Origin: Labyrinthula sp. Ha
Lineage: Eukaryota > Sar > Bigyra > Labyrinthulida > Labyrinthulaceae
Assembly (NCBI GenBank): GCA_015227615.1
Contig: JAALGZ010000013.1
Location: forward strand, 434,001 to 498,000
Length of the DNA stretch: 64,000 nt
Direction: 5' to 3'
Shown: piece by piece, positions 26,169 to 35,334 of the stretch
Layout: the number at the start of each line of letters is the position of its first letter
How positions within the stretch are numbered: position 1 is the stretch's first letter
Position numbers and translations under genes: made by a program
The notes under the pieces: model-generated
Database searches by the model: none
Told to the model about the DNA's origin: nothing
What the model saw: the letters and a program-made list of their open reading frames with translations, nothing else

Positions 26169-27620
26169 TTATAGAAATCTATCAATACTATTCTTATTTT
26201 GCACCCAGTGCCCTAGATCTACAAATTCTTTCTCTAACTCTGCACAAAAGCTTCTAACAAACACACTGTCAAACTTGACTTCTCCTACAACTTTCCTAAA
26301 CCCTTCTGTAGTTCCGTACACCTCTTCTAGAGATGCAATAACATCTCCTCTTTTTAACCACACGTAAAACTCACTTATATGCTGATTCTGTCTTTGCAAT
26401 GGAATAGCAGCATTTAAAGGAAGAGTTTTCTGCAAAGGTTTCACTAACTTGCTCTTAAGCAAAACATGATACACGTGAGTTTCACACCTCAATCCAGGAA
26501 GCTCCGCGCTTTGCTCTGAAATCACTTTTTTCACAACTTTCCTGTTAAACATTCGCGGTTTTGCATTCTTCAAACCAAGCCGATCTGCTAAAGAGCGAGC
26601 AGCAGCTTCGAGAGGAGTCTCGCTTAAAGTAAAGGTCTCCATCGGCAAAATGTCACCTGAATTAACCCCGCTTGAACCCTTGGTATGTGGAGCTTTCTCC
26701 ATTGACATTCCAAGAGTTGCCAATACGTCATCATACAAGTTTTTCTCGAAAATTTGCATGTCGCCATCTAGTGGAAAATGAATTTTGCTCATTTCCAAAA
26801 CCTGGGGATAGATATTAATTTTTGCGTCGTTCATCCTGCTAGACACGTCCAACTTTCTCTTGCCTGCCTTAGGTGCTACAGAACCTATAGGCGCAGAAAA
26901 TGGTGTAAATAGCATTGCATCATTTTCTTCGTCATGCATCAAAATTTTGACCTTACTAGCCGTTAAGAGAACTTTGCCATTTGCGTCTAATCCTAATTCT
27001 TGATGTCCATTCACTAAATCTCCTAAGAGAACTCTAAAATGGTTTTCTTTCCATTCAGAGGTATCTAGTTCACCAACTTTTAAAAAATCTTTTAGTGTAT
27101 CCATTGTTTTTCCTTGAAAAATAGCGACTTCGAGATGATGTACTTTTCCCCCGCTTTTGTTTGATGAAACCGAGCCTGCTGAAGACTGAGGAGGGTGATC
27201 TGACTCCGTAGTGTTCATACTGGCAGACCTAGCAATTTTGGTAACTGCTGCTTTTGCTAGATTCATTGCACGAGCTTTTGCTTTTCTGGGGTTTTCCCTT
27301 AATGGGGCAGCGGCTGCTGTGTGAGCAAATTGAGGCTGTCTTGCTGAGACAAGTTTTCTCAAAGTTTTTCTTTTGGATTCCAGATTAACTGTTCGCGGAG
27401 CAAACACCATTGGCCCTACCGCCTTTGCGTGACAGTTATGACAATGCAGCTGGTTACTGTGTAATAATCCAAGGCCCCTTTGCAGCTTCTTATTACATTT
27501 AACACACCTATAGCATCCTGCATGATACACATTAGAGTTATGGTGCACACTTTCTGCGAAACCCACTGTTTTATTACAAATATGACATTTGCTTCTTACA
27601 CTTACCCCTATAATTGGCAT
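26169..27620 (-). CDS. LIM-domain protein with Nudix-like C-terminal region
   Basis: A 483-residue single-exon protein. The N-terminus is a complete LIM zinc-binding domain with ligands Cys12, Cys15, His33, Cys36, Cys39, Cys42, Cys60 and Cys63, and spacing C-x2-C-x17-H-x2-C-x2-C-x2-C-x17-C-x2-C; LIM domains mediate protein-protein contacts. A basic, Ala-rich linker (about 80-160) follows. In the C-terminal half, residues 334-350 (E-x7-R-S-L-A-D-R-L-G-L) match the spacing of the Nudix box. The metal-binding REUxEE core is changed to RSLADR and the leading Gly is missing. If this is a Nudix fold it is probably catalytically dead and used for binding. The Nudix assignment is inferred from one motif and needs structural confirmation. 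The gene lies just downstream of ARF on the same strand. Confidence 0.85.
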   Translation of the reverse strand: MPIIGVSVRSKCHICNKTVGFAESVHHNSNVYHAGCYRCVKCNKKLQRGLGLLHSNQLHCHNCHAKAVGPMVFAPRTVNLESKRKTLRKLVSARQPQFAHTAAAAPLRENPRKAKARAMNLAKAAVTKIARSASMNTTESDHPPQSSAGSVSSNKSGGKVHHLEVAIFQGKTMDTLKDFLKVGELDTSEWKENHFRVLLGDLVNGHQELGLDANGKVLLTASKVKILMHDEENDAMLFTPFSAPIGSVAPKAGKRKLDVSSRMNDAKINIYPQVLEMSKIHFPLDGDMQIFEKNLYDDVLATLGMSMEKAPHTKGSSGVNSGDILPMETFTLSETPLEAAARSLADRLGLKNAKPRMFNRKVVKKVISEQSAELPGLRCETHVYHVLLKSKLVKPLQKTLPLNAAIPLQRQNQHISEFYVWLKRGDVIASLEEVYGTTEGFRKVVGEVKFDSVFVRSFCAELEKEFVDLGHWVQNKNSIDRFL

Positions 27621-27987
27621 ATTTTATGTTTGCTTTTGCTTTTTCCTACTTTCGTGTTTTGCTTTACCGTATCCGAACCTTCAGTCACTTTCCACCCCGG
27701 GTCCAATTACAACCGTATTAGCCGTTACTAGTACAAAATCTTTGCAATTCGCTTATTTTCCCCTATGATTCTTATCAAATTGTTACACATCGCACAAAAC
27801 ACGTAATGATAGTTTCATTAGCTATATAGTAGCGTAATTTTTGTCTCAGTAACAAAACTTTCTCGTGTATTGTCTGACTATAGAGTTCTTGATAAAGGAG
27901 ATATTACCACAAAGTACGAGATGGTGGTTAAGCTATTGAATAGAGTAGAAAAATTGAAGCTAGAGTTGAATATTAACGACAAGCTCC
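27621..27987. other. Intergenic between LIM gene and ARF
   Basis: About 370 bp contain the LIM gene promoter and ARF 3' flank. A plus-strand stretch (about 27870-28055) is open but starts with TTG and overlaps the ARF 3' end, so it is not called. No defined site is seen. Confidence 0.5.
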
Positions 27988-28565
<578 letters not shown>

Positions 28566-28826
28566 TTTGTTTTCTACGAAATATTAAAGGACAGTTGTCA
28601 ATAAACAAAAGGTATTAACTGAGAATAGTAGATAAAAATTGATGTCTACATATTTAAAACAAATAAATGTGACATTAAGCTGTATAAAAAGCAACGAATG
28701 ATGTACAAGAGATTGGGGATTCCTTGATCTTAATTTTTTTGTTCTTTGACTTTCGATTTATGAATTTGTCGCGGACGGAAACTAAAATTTATGCTTTATT
28801 TATCAGAGAAGACTGAAAAATTGGTA

Positions 28827-28898
28827 GCAACGTTAGCTCAGTGGTAGAGCGTCAGATTGCAGTTCTGAAGTGCACCCGTTCGATCCGGGTACGTTGCT
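28827..28898 (+). tRNA. tRNA-Cys (anticodon GCA)
   Basis: A 72-nt cloverleaf. The acceptor arms GCAACGT and ACGTTGC pair perfectly, with discriminator U, the known cysteine identity base. The anticodon stem TCAGA/TCTGA encloses TTGCAGT, giving anticodon GCA. The T arm ACCCG-TTCGATC-CGGGT is perfect. No intron is present and CCA is not encoded. There is no TTTT run immediately downstream, unlike the alanine gene, so termination must use a weaker or more distant T-tract. It sits 260 bp from the ARF start on the opposite strand. Confidence 0.95.
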
Positions 28899-30166
28899 TG
28901 TTGTTCATAAGGATACAGAGCATAAGTTGAACGAAGTATTAGTAACGAAGGTTCCAATGCTTAGTGTCCGACAATGGATATGAAAGTATTATTTTCAGTA
29001 TCTCTACTTTTACATTTCCTTTTAACCCACTCAAAGAGCAGTGGACTTTGTCAAGTGGGAACATGTTTCAAACATTGACTGCAACCTTAAATAATATAAC
29101 ATCTTAAGACAAATAAGGAAATTCAAAACTACCATTTTATTCTTGTATATCATTAAAAGTTTTAGTTGCATCTCTAAAATTCTGTGAGTTCACAATAGGC
29201 ATTAGGAGCATTAGCTATTAAGAGAGCTAGTGTTCCTAACACTTAGATAATGGAGTTATACTTCAACTAAATGTTCCTAGGAGGTCTAATAGCAGGTGAA
29301 TAGCACTATCTCATTTTACACAAAACAATTTTTTAATAGAATAATTTCTGGGCTCTGGGTTTATTTTTCACCTGCTTAAGTTTTGTTTGTAGTGCATTTA
29401 GAGGTAGAGATCTTGTCTTAATGAAGTTTAAACAATACTTGATTTACCCACTTTATATGTAGTAAAAGATATTTATTGATTGTTATACACTCTAATTTTC
29501 CAGATTAGCTTTGAGCACGCTTTTGGGTATATAGAAGAGTTTGGTGGCAGTATTAACCCAACAAAGACCTAAACCCGCCCATTCTTAATTCTCCAGGAGA
29601 TAGTTATTTCAATTAAACTTGCAATCTCATTAACATAGCCCGTACATATTATTCTCCACTAAAGTATAGAGTCTTGGTTGGTTCTTTTTTTTGCAATTGG
29701 CTGTTAGCGCTACATCTCAATGTTTGAGAGTGGAATATGCCGGAACAACGATTTAACTCTAATTCAAATTGAACATATTCTAGGAGGAATAGATAATTAT
29801 GAACTAATAATTTTTTTTTCGAAAATAATTTCAGTACAGATTTGGATTTCCTTGAAAACATGTTAGAAATTTTTAGTTCTCTGTTTCGTTTCCGTATAGT
29901 TCATTAGTTTTTATATTTATTATAACATTCTTGAAAGTGTTCCGTAGCAAGAAGAAAGTTTCATATTAGTTTTCAGGTATGGCGCATTGTACTAACAATA
30001 CTATTTTCTTTACGCTATATACCTAATCGTTATAGCAAAACGATTTCTCCTTGGCCATCGGCCCAATCATGGGTTACATTTAAAATACAAAATGACATTA
30101 CCATGAAGAAAAGGAATTCTCCTGCTGTACCGAAACAAGAAAACTAAAATCAAATCAAGCGAACAA
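28899..30166. other. Intergenic upstream of centrin pair
   Basis: No confident gene. A 70-codon ATG frame on the minus strand (29649-29861) begins with a lysine- and serine-rich segment but has no motif. The region probably contains the promoter of the first centrin. Confidence 0.5.
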
Positions 30167-30625
30167 ATGGCTTCCTCCCTAACCCCAGAACAGAAAGCAG
30201 ATATCAAAGAGACGTTTAACCTCTTTGCACAAGAAGGAAGTGGGGCAATGGATGTGAAGGAACTGAAAGCAGCTGTGAGGGCTCTTGGCTTTGAGTTGAC
30301 GAACGATGAGTTCACGAAAATCTTAGAAGAATTGGACCGCGATATTGAAAGTACAGTGAGTTTCGGAGAGTTTTCTAAGGTTTTAGAGGTAAAATATAGA
30401 AAAAAAGATCCAAAAGAAGAAGTTCTCAAAGCTTTCAAGCTGTTTGACTCGTCTGGAAGTGGGTTTATTACTCTTAAAGATCTGAAACAAGTTGCTGAGG
30501 AGCTAGATGAGAACGTTTCTGAGGAGGAACTGAAAGAAATGATAGATTTGGCTGATATTGATAAAGATGGTGTTATTTCTGAGGAAGAGTTTTTTAGGAT
30601 TATGAAGAAAACCTCTTTGTTCTAA
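30167..30625 (+). CDS. Divergent centrin-like EF-hand protein
   Basis: A 152-residue protein with four EF-hands in centrin order, ending in the centrin tail KKTSLF. Loop 1 ([12 protein letters not shown]) and loop 2 ([12 protein letters not shown]) have lost key acidic ligands, and loop 3 ([12 protein letters not shown]) is partly degenerate. Only loop 4 ([12 protein letters not shown]) keeps a canonical D-x-D-x-D-G set. It lacks the basic N-terminal extension of its neighbour. Centrins act at basal bodies, centrosomes and in nuclear export. This copy likely binds Ca2+ at a single high-affinity site or works largely as a structural scaffold (inference). It is followed 125 bp later by a conventional centrin on the same strand, an obvious tandem duplication with one member diverging. 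Confidence 0.92.
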   Translation: MASSLTPEQKADIKETFNLFAQEGSGAMDVKELKAAVRALGFELTNDEFTKILEELDRDIESTVSFGEFSKVLEVKYRKKDPKEEVLKAFKLFDSSGSGFITLKDLKQVAEELDENVSEEELKEMIDLADIDKDGVISEEEFFRIMKKTSLF

Positions 30626-30749
30626 GTTTGTAATTTTTCAAGTTTCTTTCTAGTTTCCTGTGGCAAATTAATTGTAACGCTATCAAGCTAAAAGCTTTCC
30701 GAGGGTTATTTTTTTTTATGCGTTTGTATCAATTAGTTTGATCTTAAAA

Positions 30750-31235
30750 ATGAGTAACAGAAGAAGAGGAAAGAAGAACACAGTTGAGTTAACTCAAGAG
30801 CAAAGACAAGAGATTCAAGAGGCTTTTGACTTGTTTGATACTGATGGATCTGGAACGATTGATGCAAAAGAGCTTAAGGTGGCAATGCGCGCACTTGGAT
30901 TTGAACCAAAAAAGGAAGAGATTAAGAAGATGATTGCAGATATTGACAAAGATGGAGATGGCACAATTAACTTTAACGAGTTCTTGCAAATGATGACGGC
31001 AAAAATGGGAGAAAAAGATTCGAAAGAAGAGATTTTGAAGGCTTTCAAGCTATTTGATGACGATGACACGGGAAAAATAACGTTTAAGAATCTAAAAAGA
31101 GTGGCGAAGGAGCTTGGAGAAAACATGAGTGATGAAGAACTTCAAGAGATGATAGATGAGGCAGACAGAGATGGTGATGGGGAAATTTCGGAGGATGAAT
31201 TTCTGAGAATCATGAAAAAAACATCATTGTACTAA
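30750..31235 (+). CDS. Centrin (conventional, centrin-2 type)
   Basis: A 161-residue protein. The ATG at 30750 is chosen because the frame upstream has no other ATG. A basic N-terminal tail (MSNRRRGKK) is followed by four EF-hands. Loops 1 ([12 protein letters not shown]), 2 ([12 protein letters not shown]) and 4 ([12 protein letters not shown]) are canonical. Loop 3 ([12 protein letters not shown]) has Asn at position 12, normal for centrins. The C-terminus KKTSLY is the conserved tail phosphorylated in other species. The sequence is very close to algal and animal centrins that build basal bodies and contractile fibres and bind Sfi1. It sits between the divergent paralogue and RNF32, all on the plus strand with spacers of about 100-125 bp. 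Confidence 0.97.
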   Translation: MSNRRRGKKNTVELTQEQRQEIQEAFDLFDTDGSGTIDAKELKVAMRALGFEPKKEEIKKMIADIDKDGDGTINFNEFLQMMTAKMGEKDSKEEILKAFKLFDDDDTGKITFKNLKRVAKELGENMSDEELQEMIDEADRDGDGEISEDEFLRIMKKTSLY

Positions 31236-31335
31236 GTATAATGCACCATTAACTGCTATAAATAAGAGATAAGAAAATGTTCAAACTTGCTTTCTTTCGT
31301 TTAATAATAGTAACTGCTTATAGAAAAGAATAAAG

Positions 31336-32262
31336 ATGAACATAAATATGCTGCTAGCTACAGAGACTCAGCGACGTCTGTCCAGGAACTATGTCATGAA
31401 AACAAAGTATAGAAGAACACCTAAAATACACCCAAGGAAAGGGAAAAAAGAGCCTGAGTGTATTGATTGGTCTCCTATTGAACAAAAGGTCATAGAACGA
31501 GGGCTGGACAAAGAGCAATGCACCATTTGCTTTTGTCCATTTAGAACAAGGGGTGTTGTGATACTGAGCTGCAGTCATCTCTTTCATGAAGCCTGTATAA
31601 GTTCCTTTGAGAGAGCACTTGAAGCTGTGTCAAATCGAGATCCACAGTGTCCTTTATGTAGAGCAACTAAGTACCAAAAAAGAAACACAATGATCGCAAA
31701 GGAGAATTTCGAAGCCAAGTCAATTGTAAAAATCCAATCTTTCTTCAGAATGCTTTCCCAAAGAAAAAATTTGACTCACCTATCAAAAGGCAGGGACCAT
31801 GCAGCCTCAAACTTCCTACGAAACTGCTATTTAGACTCAATCAAACGTAGACGGAGGATTCGTGATCGACGTCGTGAAAGAAGCAGGACATCGTTTCAAA
31901 ACTTACTTCAGCTTCTAGCTCTTAATGTGAGCAATGGTCTGTCAGCTCAAAGATTACACAGTGAGGAAGCAAGAAACTTCCTTTACCCGCAGAATCTAGA
32001 CTGGGAAACTACACTGAGAACTGTGATCCAGAGAGAAATAAACGTTTGTTCCATCTGCTTGGAAAATCTACAAAGTAGTTTAGATAAAGGAGCCAAAGGG
32101 AAAGCATGTATTTTATTATGCTCTCACGTATTCCATTTCAACTGCTTGGAATCTTTTGAAAGATTCCAAACCAAGCAACATAAGAGCCTTTGCGTTTGCC
32201 CAAACTGCAGAGTCAAATACGATCCTCAGGATACACGAACAAAAAAGCAGATTGAAATCTAA
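31336..32262 (+). CDS. RNF32: RNF32-like double RING-H2 / IQ protein
   Basis: A 308-residue single-exon protein with the arrangement RING - IQ - RING that is diagnostic of RNF32. RING1 has C62-x2-C65, C79-x-H81, H84-x2-C87 and C105-x2-C108, a RING-H2 pattern. An IQ-type helix lies at about 125-145 (IVKIQSFFRMLSQRKN), expected to bind calmodulin or centrin-like proteins. RING2 has C238, C241, C262, H264, H267, C270, C288 and C291. RNF32 in animals is a presumed ubiquitin ligase expressed in testis. Placement next to two centrins is suggestive of a ciliary or basal-body role, but this is inference. Its TAA stop overlaps the TAG stop of the DTD gene on the other strand. Confidence 0.93.
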   Translation: MNINMLLATETQRRLSRNYVMKTKYRRTPKIHPRKGKKEPECIDWSPIEQKVIERGLDKEQCTICFCPFRTRGVVILSCSHLFHEACISSFERALEAVSNRDPQCPLCRATKYQKRNTMIAKENFEAKSIVKIQSFFRMLSQRKNLTHLSKGRDHAASNFLRNCYLDSIKRRRRIRDRRRERSRTSFQNLLQLLALNVSNGLSAQRLHSEEARNFLYPQNLDWETTLRTVIQREINVCSICLENLQSSLDKGAKGKACILLCSHVFHFNCLESFERFQTKQHKSLCVCPNCRVKYDPQDTRTKKQIEI

Positions 32263-33025
32263 TGTTTTCTTGACTTTAGATATTCTACTTCTTCAATTAA
32301 ACTCCTTTTAGAAGCGAGTTTGGCTTGCTGAGCAGCGTCTAAATCTAAATCATTAATTGCCCCCTTCGCAACCTTGTTTTCCAGAGCAACTATTTGCGCA
32401 ATTTTTTTCTCTAGTCTAGTTAAATATATTGACAGTTTCGTTAAATCCAAATCTGAATACTTTTCATCAAAAGATATTGCTTCGTTTTGTGAAGCTTTTT
32501 CCAACGAATCACTGTTTTTTGAAGACGAATCCAAATGAAAAGTAACTGGTCCATCGTTACACAAAGAGACATCCATCATAGCACCAAATTTTCCATCACC
32601 AATTTTATCAATCTGGTATCCCTTTTTAAATTCTTCTACAACCTTTGCATACATAACCTTAGCAGTGTCTGGTTGACCTAAACATAATATGGGAAGAAAG
32701 CATACATGCTAGATGGAAGTCTGGTTTCGTTCCTTTATAAAAGTTTCCGTATAAAGTAAACTAAAGTCAAAAAATCTAAAAAAATTACTTGACTGACCAG
32801 CAAGATTTGATACCCATTCTGAACCACATTTTTCTTCCACGGCTTCCCTTCCTCACTTGGCCACAACTTCAGCCCCAACACCTTTCTCACTGCCCAATGT
32901 ATCTCCTTTTCCTTATCATCAGTAGAAATTCCAACAAAACAAAGAATCCCTTTACCAATTGATCCGACAATCTCGTCATCTACTTTAACTGTAGCGTTCT
33001 TGACGCGTTGAATTAATAACCTCAT
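32259..33025 (-). CDS. DTD1: D-aminoacyl-tRNA deacylase with coiled-coil tail, three exons
   Basis: Exons are 33025-32789, 32760-32706 and 32677-32259, separated by two 28-nt GT-AG introns (32761-32788 and 32678-32705), giving 236 residues. The first 150 residues are DTD1: MRLLIQRV start, the SQFTLYG active-site motif formed across the first splice junction, and NDGPVT, the Gly-Pro motif that inserts into the partner subunit's active site. The enzyme hydrolyses D-amino acids (and Gly-tRNA-Ala) mischarged onto tRNA. The central GKPWKKNVVQNGYQ insertion resembles plant and protist DTDs. After about residue 150 there is an unusual extension of about 85 residues, acidic then helical (LEKKIAQIVALENKVAK...QQAKLASKRSLIEEVEYL), probably a coiled coil. 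The 3' end overlaps RNF32 by 4 nt. Confidence 0.95.
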
Positions 33026-33065
33026 AGATTTCTAACGGTTTGAAAGTATTTTGAATCTGTATGTG

Positions 33066-33099
33066 ACGTGGCATCAGAAAATACTCTAGATGCCACGTG
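33066..33099. promoter_or_regulatory. Inverted ACGTGGC / G-box pair in divergent promoter
   Basis: ACGTGGCATC at 33066-33075 and its perfect complement GATGCCACGT at 33089-33098 flank a 13-bp spacer. The right copy extends to the G-box CACGTG (33094-33099). Both arms carry the ACGTGGC core bound by bZIP or bHLH proteins in other eukaryotes. The site lies 40-75 bp upstream of the DTD start and about 180 bp before the dynamin-like reading frame, so it may serve both genes. Function is inferred from sequence and position only. Confidence 0.5.
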
Positions 33100-33279
33100 T
33101 TTTCTGAAGAAGATTGAAATAATTTAATTGGATCTATATGAAAAAACAACCAATGAAATACCTTTATGATATCACTCTAGTGATGCTAAATGATAAAAGA
33201 TTGATCTTGGGTTGACGGGATTGTGTTAATTGGATACAGAATGACGTTATTTTATCCTTGATCGCTCTGCTGTGATTTT

Positions 33280-35334
33280 TTGGTTGCTACAAAACTAAAT
33301 TTAAAGCTACGAACAATAGGAAAAAAAATAGGAAGTACATTGAATCATGCAATCGAAAAGAATACGAGAACTTTGTTAGACCTGGTTGATCAACTTCGTC
33401 TTATAGGAATAGAGAAATGTCAGATTGAACTACCTAGCATAGTGGTTATTGGTGATCAAAGCTCTGGGAAAAGTTCTGTCCTTGAGGCTCTCTCAGGAAT
33501 CTGTTTTCCAAAAGCATCAGGATTGTGCACCAGATGTGCTACGGAGGTAAGAATGAAAAAGTGTAAACGGACTAACCTTGGAGGCAGATGGAAAGGGGTA
33601 GTGTATACATCTAAGGATCCTGATGAGAAAAAGATAATAAAAACTAAGAATGAGATTGGAGATATTATTAAAGCCCTGACAGACAAATTGTGCGAGCCCG
33701 GTTGCTTAAGTCAGGAAAAGATTATTATAGAAGTAGAAAGCCCTAACGTTCCCGATCTCACTGTCATTGATACTCCAGGTATCGTGAGAACAACTACAAA
33801 TGAGCAAGGAAATGAGAACTTCAAGGAGAGTGTATATGAATTAATAAAGTCATATTTGAGAAAAACTCGTACTATAGCTCTAGTTGTTGTTCCTTGTAAT
33901 GTGAACGTTGCCACTGTGGAAGGTCTTGATCTTGCTGCACAGTTTGATCCAGAAGGAAAACGAACTGTGGGAGTATTGACCAAACCGGATCTTATTGATA
34001 ATGGTACAGAACAAGATGTATTGAATGTTCTGCAAAATATTACTAAGCCGTTAAAACTTGGATATGTAGCTGTTAAAAATAGAGGCCAGAAAGAGATTGA
34101 GGAAAAAGTTACTATTCAAGAAGCGAGAAACCGAGAGGAACAATTCTTCATGACAAACGATAGCTATAGAAAGTTTATGAATGAAGGAAATAGTAAACTT
34201 TTTGGTGTGCATAGCTTAGCTGCAAAGTTAACTGGCATCTTAATTAAAAGAATAAGAGAGTTGTTGCCAGAGATTGAGGAAGAAATTGCTGAGAGTTTAC
34301 ATAACAAGGAACAGGAATGGTTTCATTTAGGAGGTGGTCGTGGATTTCAAGAGAAGAGCGAAGCTGATCTCAGGACTGAGTTAAATAATTTGGTGAGAAG
34401 CGTTTGCAGTAAGTTGTCTTCTGTTATCTCAGGAAGTTACCAAGCTGGATACAGCAAAGAACAAAAATTATGGGCGAGAATATATAATGACGGATTTCTA
34501 AAGATTAAGACTAGATTTGAAGCCCAACGACCTGACTTTGGCGGCGAAAATTTTGTGTTGTCTTTGATGGAAAAAGAGAAAGCAAGTAAAGGGCGTTCAC
34601 TTCCTGGATTTTTAAATTTTAGCTTGTTTGAAGAGGTCTGTGGAGAGTATAACGAAAAGCTGAAACCTTATGCAGATGAACTTGTTGATTTTAGTGAAAG
34701 AGCGCTAAGCGAATGTGTCTGCTCTTTTCTCAAGAATGATCCTAATTTTGCAAGGTACCCGAAGTTTCAATCTTGGATTAGGTTAGTTGCACATAACTTA
34801 ATCTCAAAACTCAAAGAGAAGGCACTTTCTCAGAATCATCAGCTGTTTAAAGAACAAGAAAAGCCTTTCACGTTAAATAACTTCTACACAGAAGGAGATT
34901 TTTCTAGTGCGAATACTGAGTTATATCGCCAATGTCTGCTGGATAGCTTCAAAGCCAATGAGAAATGGGACGGAACTAACCTGACATATATGGATGAATC
35001 TGAACTGGTGGATTTGATAGAATATTCTTTTAGTGAAGCAAAGCAACAAATAGATCCAGAGAGAATGCAAATGACTAAGCTGAGTCATTATTTGGAACGT
35101 TACTGGGATGTAGATGTAAGAAGGTTAGTTGATAACTTAGGTAATCTGGTAGATAGTTGTCTGCTAGAAGAGTTTTCTGATCAATTAATGTTACAATTGT
35201 TCCAAGAACTGAGAGATGACAACATGGTGTCTGTTTTGACGGAAGACGCTGACATAGTGGAATTGAGAGCAAGGGTTAGATCTCAGATTTTGCTACTAAG
35301 ACAGGGAAGAGAACTTCTTCAATTGCACTTGTAA
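33280..35334 (+). CDS. Dynamin-like / Mx-type large GTPase
   Basis: About 684 residues. The dynamin GTPase domain is complete: G1 GDQSSGKS at 58-65, the G2 threonine region (LCTRCATEV), G3 DTPG, G4 TKPD and a G5-like VKNRGQ. A middle/stalk domain and a C-terminal GTPase effector domain (from about 590) follow. There is no PH domain and no proline-rich tail, so the architecture is that of Mx, Drp1 or protist dynamin-like proteins that tubulate or divide organelle or endosomal membranes. The start is a problem. The frame opens after a TGA at 33259 and contains no ATG before the G domain; the position given is a TTG. Either a non-AUG start or an upstream exon with an unplaced intron supplies the true N-terminus. 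Apart from that, no break is seen. Confidence 0.9.
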   Translation: MVATKLNLKLRTIGKKIGSTLNHAIEKNTRTLLDLVDQLRLIGIEKCQIELPSIVVIGDQSSGKSSVLEALSGICFPKASGLCTRCATEVRMKKCKRTNLGGRWKGVVYTSKDPDEKKIIKTKNEIGDIIKALTDKLCEPGCLSQEKIIIEVESPNVPDLTVIDTPGIVRTTTNEQGNENFKESVYELIKSYLRKTRTIALVVVPCNVNVATVEGLDLAAQFDPEGKRTVGVLTKPDLIDNGTEQDVLNVLQNITKPLKLGYVAVKNRGQKEIEEKVTIQEARNREEQFFMTNDSYRKFMNEGNSKLFGVHSLAAKLTGILIKRIRELLPEIEEEIAESLHNKEQEWFHLGGGRGFQEKSEADLRTELNNLVRSVCSKLSSVISGSYQAGYSKEQKLWARIYNDGFLKIKTRFEAQRPDFGGENFVLSLMEKEKASKGRSLPGFLNFSLFEEVCGEYNEKLKPYADELVDFSERALSECVCSFLKNDPNFARYPKFQSWIRLVAHNLISKLKEKALSQNHQLFKEQEKPFTLNNFYTEGDFSSANTELYRQCLLDSFKANEKWDGTNLTYMDESELVDLIEYSFSEAKQQIDPERMQMTKLSHYLERYWDVDVRRLVDNLGNLVDSCLLEEFSDQLMLQLFQELRDDNMVSVLTEDADIVELRARVRSQILLLRQGRELLQLHL

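Noticed and set aside
30738-30749. TTG start upstream of the second centrin
   Set aside because: An ATG follows four codons later and begins the usual basic centrin tail, so the ATG at 30750 is preferred.
33246-33335. Ninety-nt intron that would join ATG at 33241 to the dynamin-like frame
   Set aside because: It keeps the frame but is three times longer than all supported introns, ends GGAAG rather than TTAG and would leave a two-residue first exon.
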